Shown here: positions 5,407 through 5,902 of the stretch, in pieces
How positions within the stretch are numbered: the stretch's first letter is position 1
Layout of the letters: each line of letters opens with the position of its first letter
Assembly (NCBI GenBank): GCA_028715095.1
Contig: JAQUSM010000075.1
Span: forward strand, 1-5,902
Length of the DNA stretch: 5,902 nucleotides
Direction: 5' to 3'
DNA from: Candidatus Omnitrophota bacterium
Lineage (GTDB): Bacteria > Omnitrophota > Gorgyraeia > Gygaellales > Profunditerraquicolaceae
Notes under the pieces: model-generated
Told to the model about the DNA's origin: nothing
What the model saw: the letters and a program-made list of their open reading frames with translations, nothing else
Databases searched by the model: none
Translations under genes and position numbers: made by a program

Positions 5407-5902
5407 TAAAAGATAAATTTTTTGACCGAAGAAATTACATAGAGATACTGCAAAAGCGCGTCAGCAGCCTCAAGGATGGTTACCGTCAGAATATAGCCAT
5501 TATTGGCGAAGAGAATGTCGGTAAAACCAGCATTGTATATAAATTCCTGGATAAATTCTATGACCCGAGGATAATCACGGTATTTTTGGAAGTCAGGCCG
5601 GGATCTTTTCAGGATTTTGCAAAAAGATTTATCGGCGCCTTGCTGTATAATTTTCTGTCAAATAGCGGTTTGGAGTTAAGGGAAGACCTGGATTTCCTGG
5701 TTGCCAAGTCTGCCGGCTATATCCCTAATACTGCGCTTAAGATAAATTCCATACTTAGCGACCTGTCCCGAAGAAAAAAAATAAATATTCTTACCGAACT
5801 CTTCAGCCTTCCTGAATTAATCCATCAGGAAGCAGGCAAGTTTACCGTTCTTTTCCTGGATGAATTTCATAATCTGGAGGATGTTGGCACTAAAAATTTA
5901 TA
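5403..5902 (+). CDS. P-loop (AAA/STAND-like) ATPase, N-terminal part (3' end outside window)
   Basis: The frame opens at ATG 5403, overlapping the lipoprotein stop as ATGA, and runs off the right edge after 166 codons. It starts with FFDRRNYIEILQKRVSSL, an arrangement common just before the P-loop in AAA_16-type or archaeal-type ATPases. Walker A is GEENVGKT (35-42), preceded by the strand NIAII. Walker B is TVLFLDE (148-154), followed by FHNLED. A basic SRRKKIN segment lies at 122-128. No Shine-Dalgarno is visible, so translation is probably coupled to the lipoprotein gene. Such ATPases serve many roles (signalling, transport, DNA handling), and the missing C-terminus would decide. The shared transcript hints at an envelope-related role, but that is only inference. 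Confidence 0.8.
   Translation, partial: MIKDKFFDRRNYIEILQKRVSSLKDGYRQNIAIIGEENVGKTSIVYKFLDKFYDPRIITVFLEVRPGSFQDFAKRFIGALLYNFLSNSGLELREDLDFLVAKSAGYIPNTALKINSILSDLSRRKKINILTELFSLPELIHQEAGKFTVLFLDEFHNLEDVGTKNL

Overview
The window looks like a compact stretch of a Gram-negative (diderm) bacterial chromosome. Every recognisable gene is on the + strand, genes are packed with short gaps or ATGA-type overlaps, and there is no sign of mobile DNA. Two ADP-heptose (LPS core) genes and an outer-membrane-type lipoprotein point to a diderm. The group III PPi-type phosphofructokinase, short-form ThiC and ThiD2-type HMP-phosphate kinase would suit an anaerobic or candidate-phylum lineage such as Omnitrophota. 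That assignment is a guess from gene content, not something the sequence proves.

Layout: (1) 1-115, the C-terminal tail of an unidentified protein. (2) 131-1162, a phosphofructokinase with PPi-specificity residues. (3) 1163-1225, a gap holding two overlapping, mutually exclusive hairpins, one of which hides the Shine-Dalgarno of the next gene. (4) 1226-1804 gmhA and 1762-2268 rfaE2, two steps of ADP-heptose synthesis. (5) 2265-2717 thiD2, 2662-3291 thiE and 3288-4571 thiC, the pyrimidine branch of thiamin synthesis plus the coupling step. (6) 4572-4633, a second hairpin-rich gap. (7) 4634-4704, tRNA-Gly(CCC). (8) 4744-5406, a LysM/LytM lipoprotein with a degraded zinc site, NlpD-like. (9) 5403 to the window end, the start of a P-loop ATPase overlapping the lipoprotein gene by four bases.

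How the genes fit together: ThiC makes HMP-phosphate, ThiD2 phosphorylates it to HMP-PP, and ThiE joins that to thiazole phosphate to give thiamin phosphate, so the three adjacent genes run from the purine intermediate AIR to TMP. GmhA and RfaE2 act at the first and last steps of ADP-heptose synthesis; the heptose kinase and phosphatase must lie elsewhere. PPi-PFK, GmhA and RfaE2 may be linked through sedoheptulose 7-phosphate and pyrophosphate (inference).

The points most worth a second look are: the thiD2/thiE junction, where a single-base change in an A7 run would make one fused 341-residue ThiD2-ThiE protein; the switch-like double hairpin before gmhA and its possible relative before the tRNA; and the loss of nearly all metal ligands in the LytM domain. 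I found no clearly new biological system in this window.
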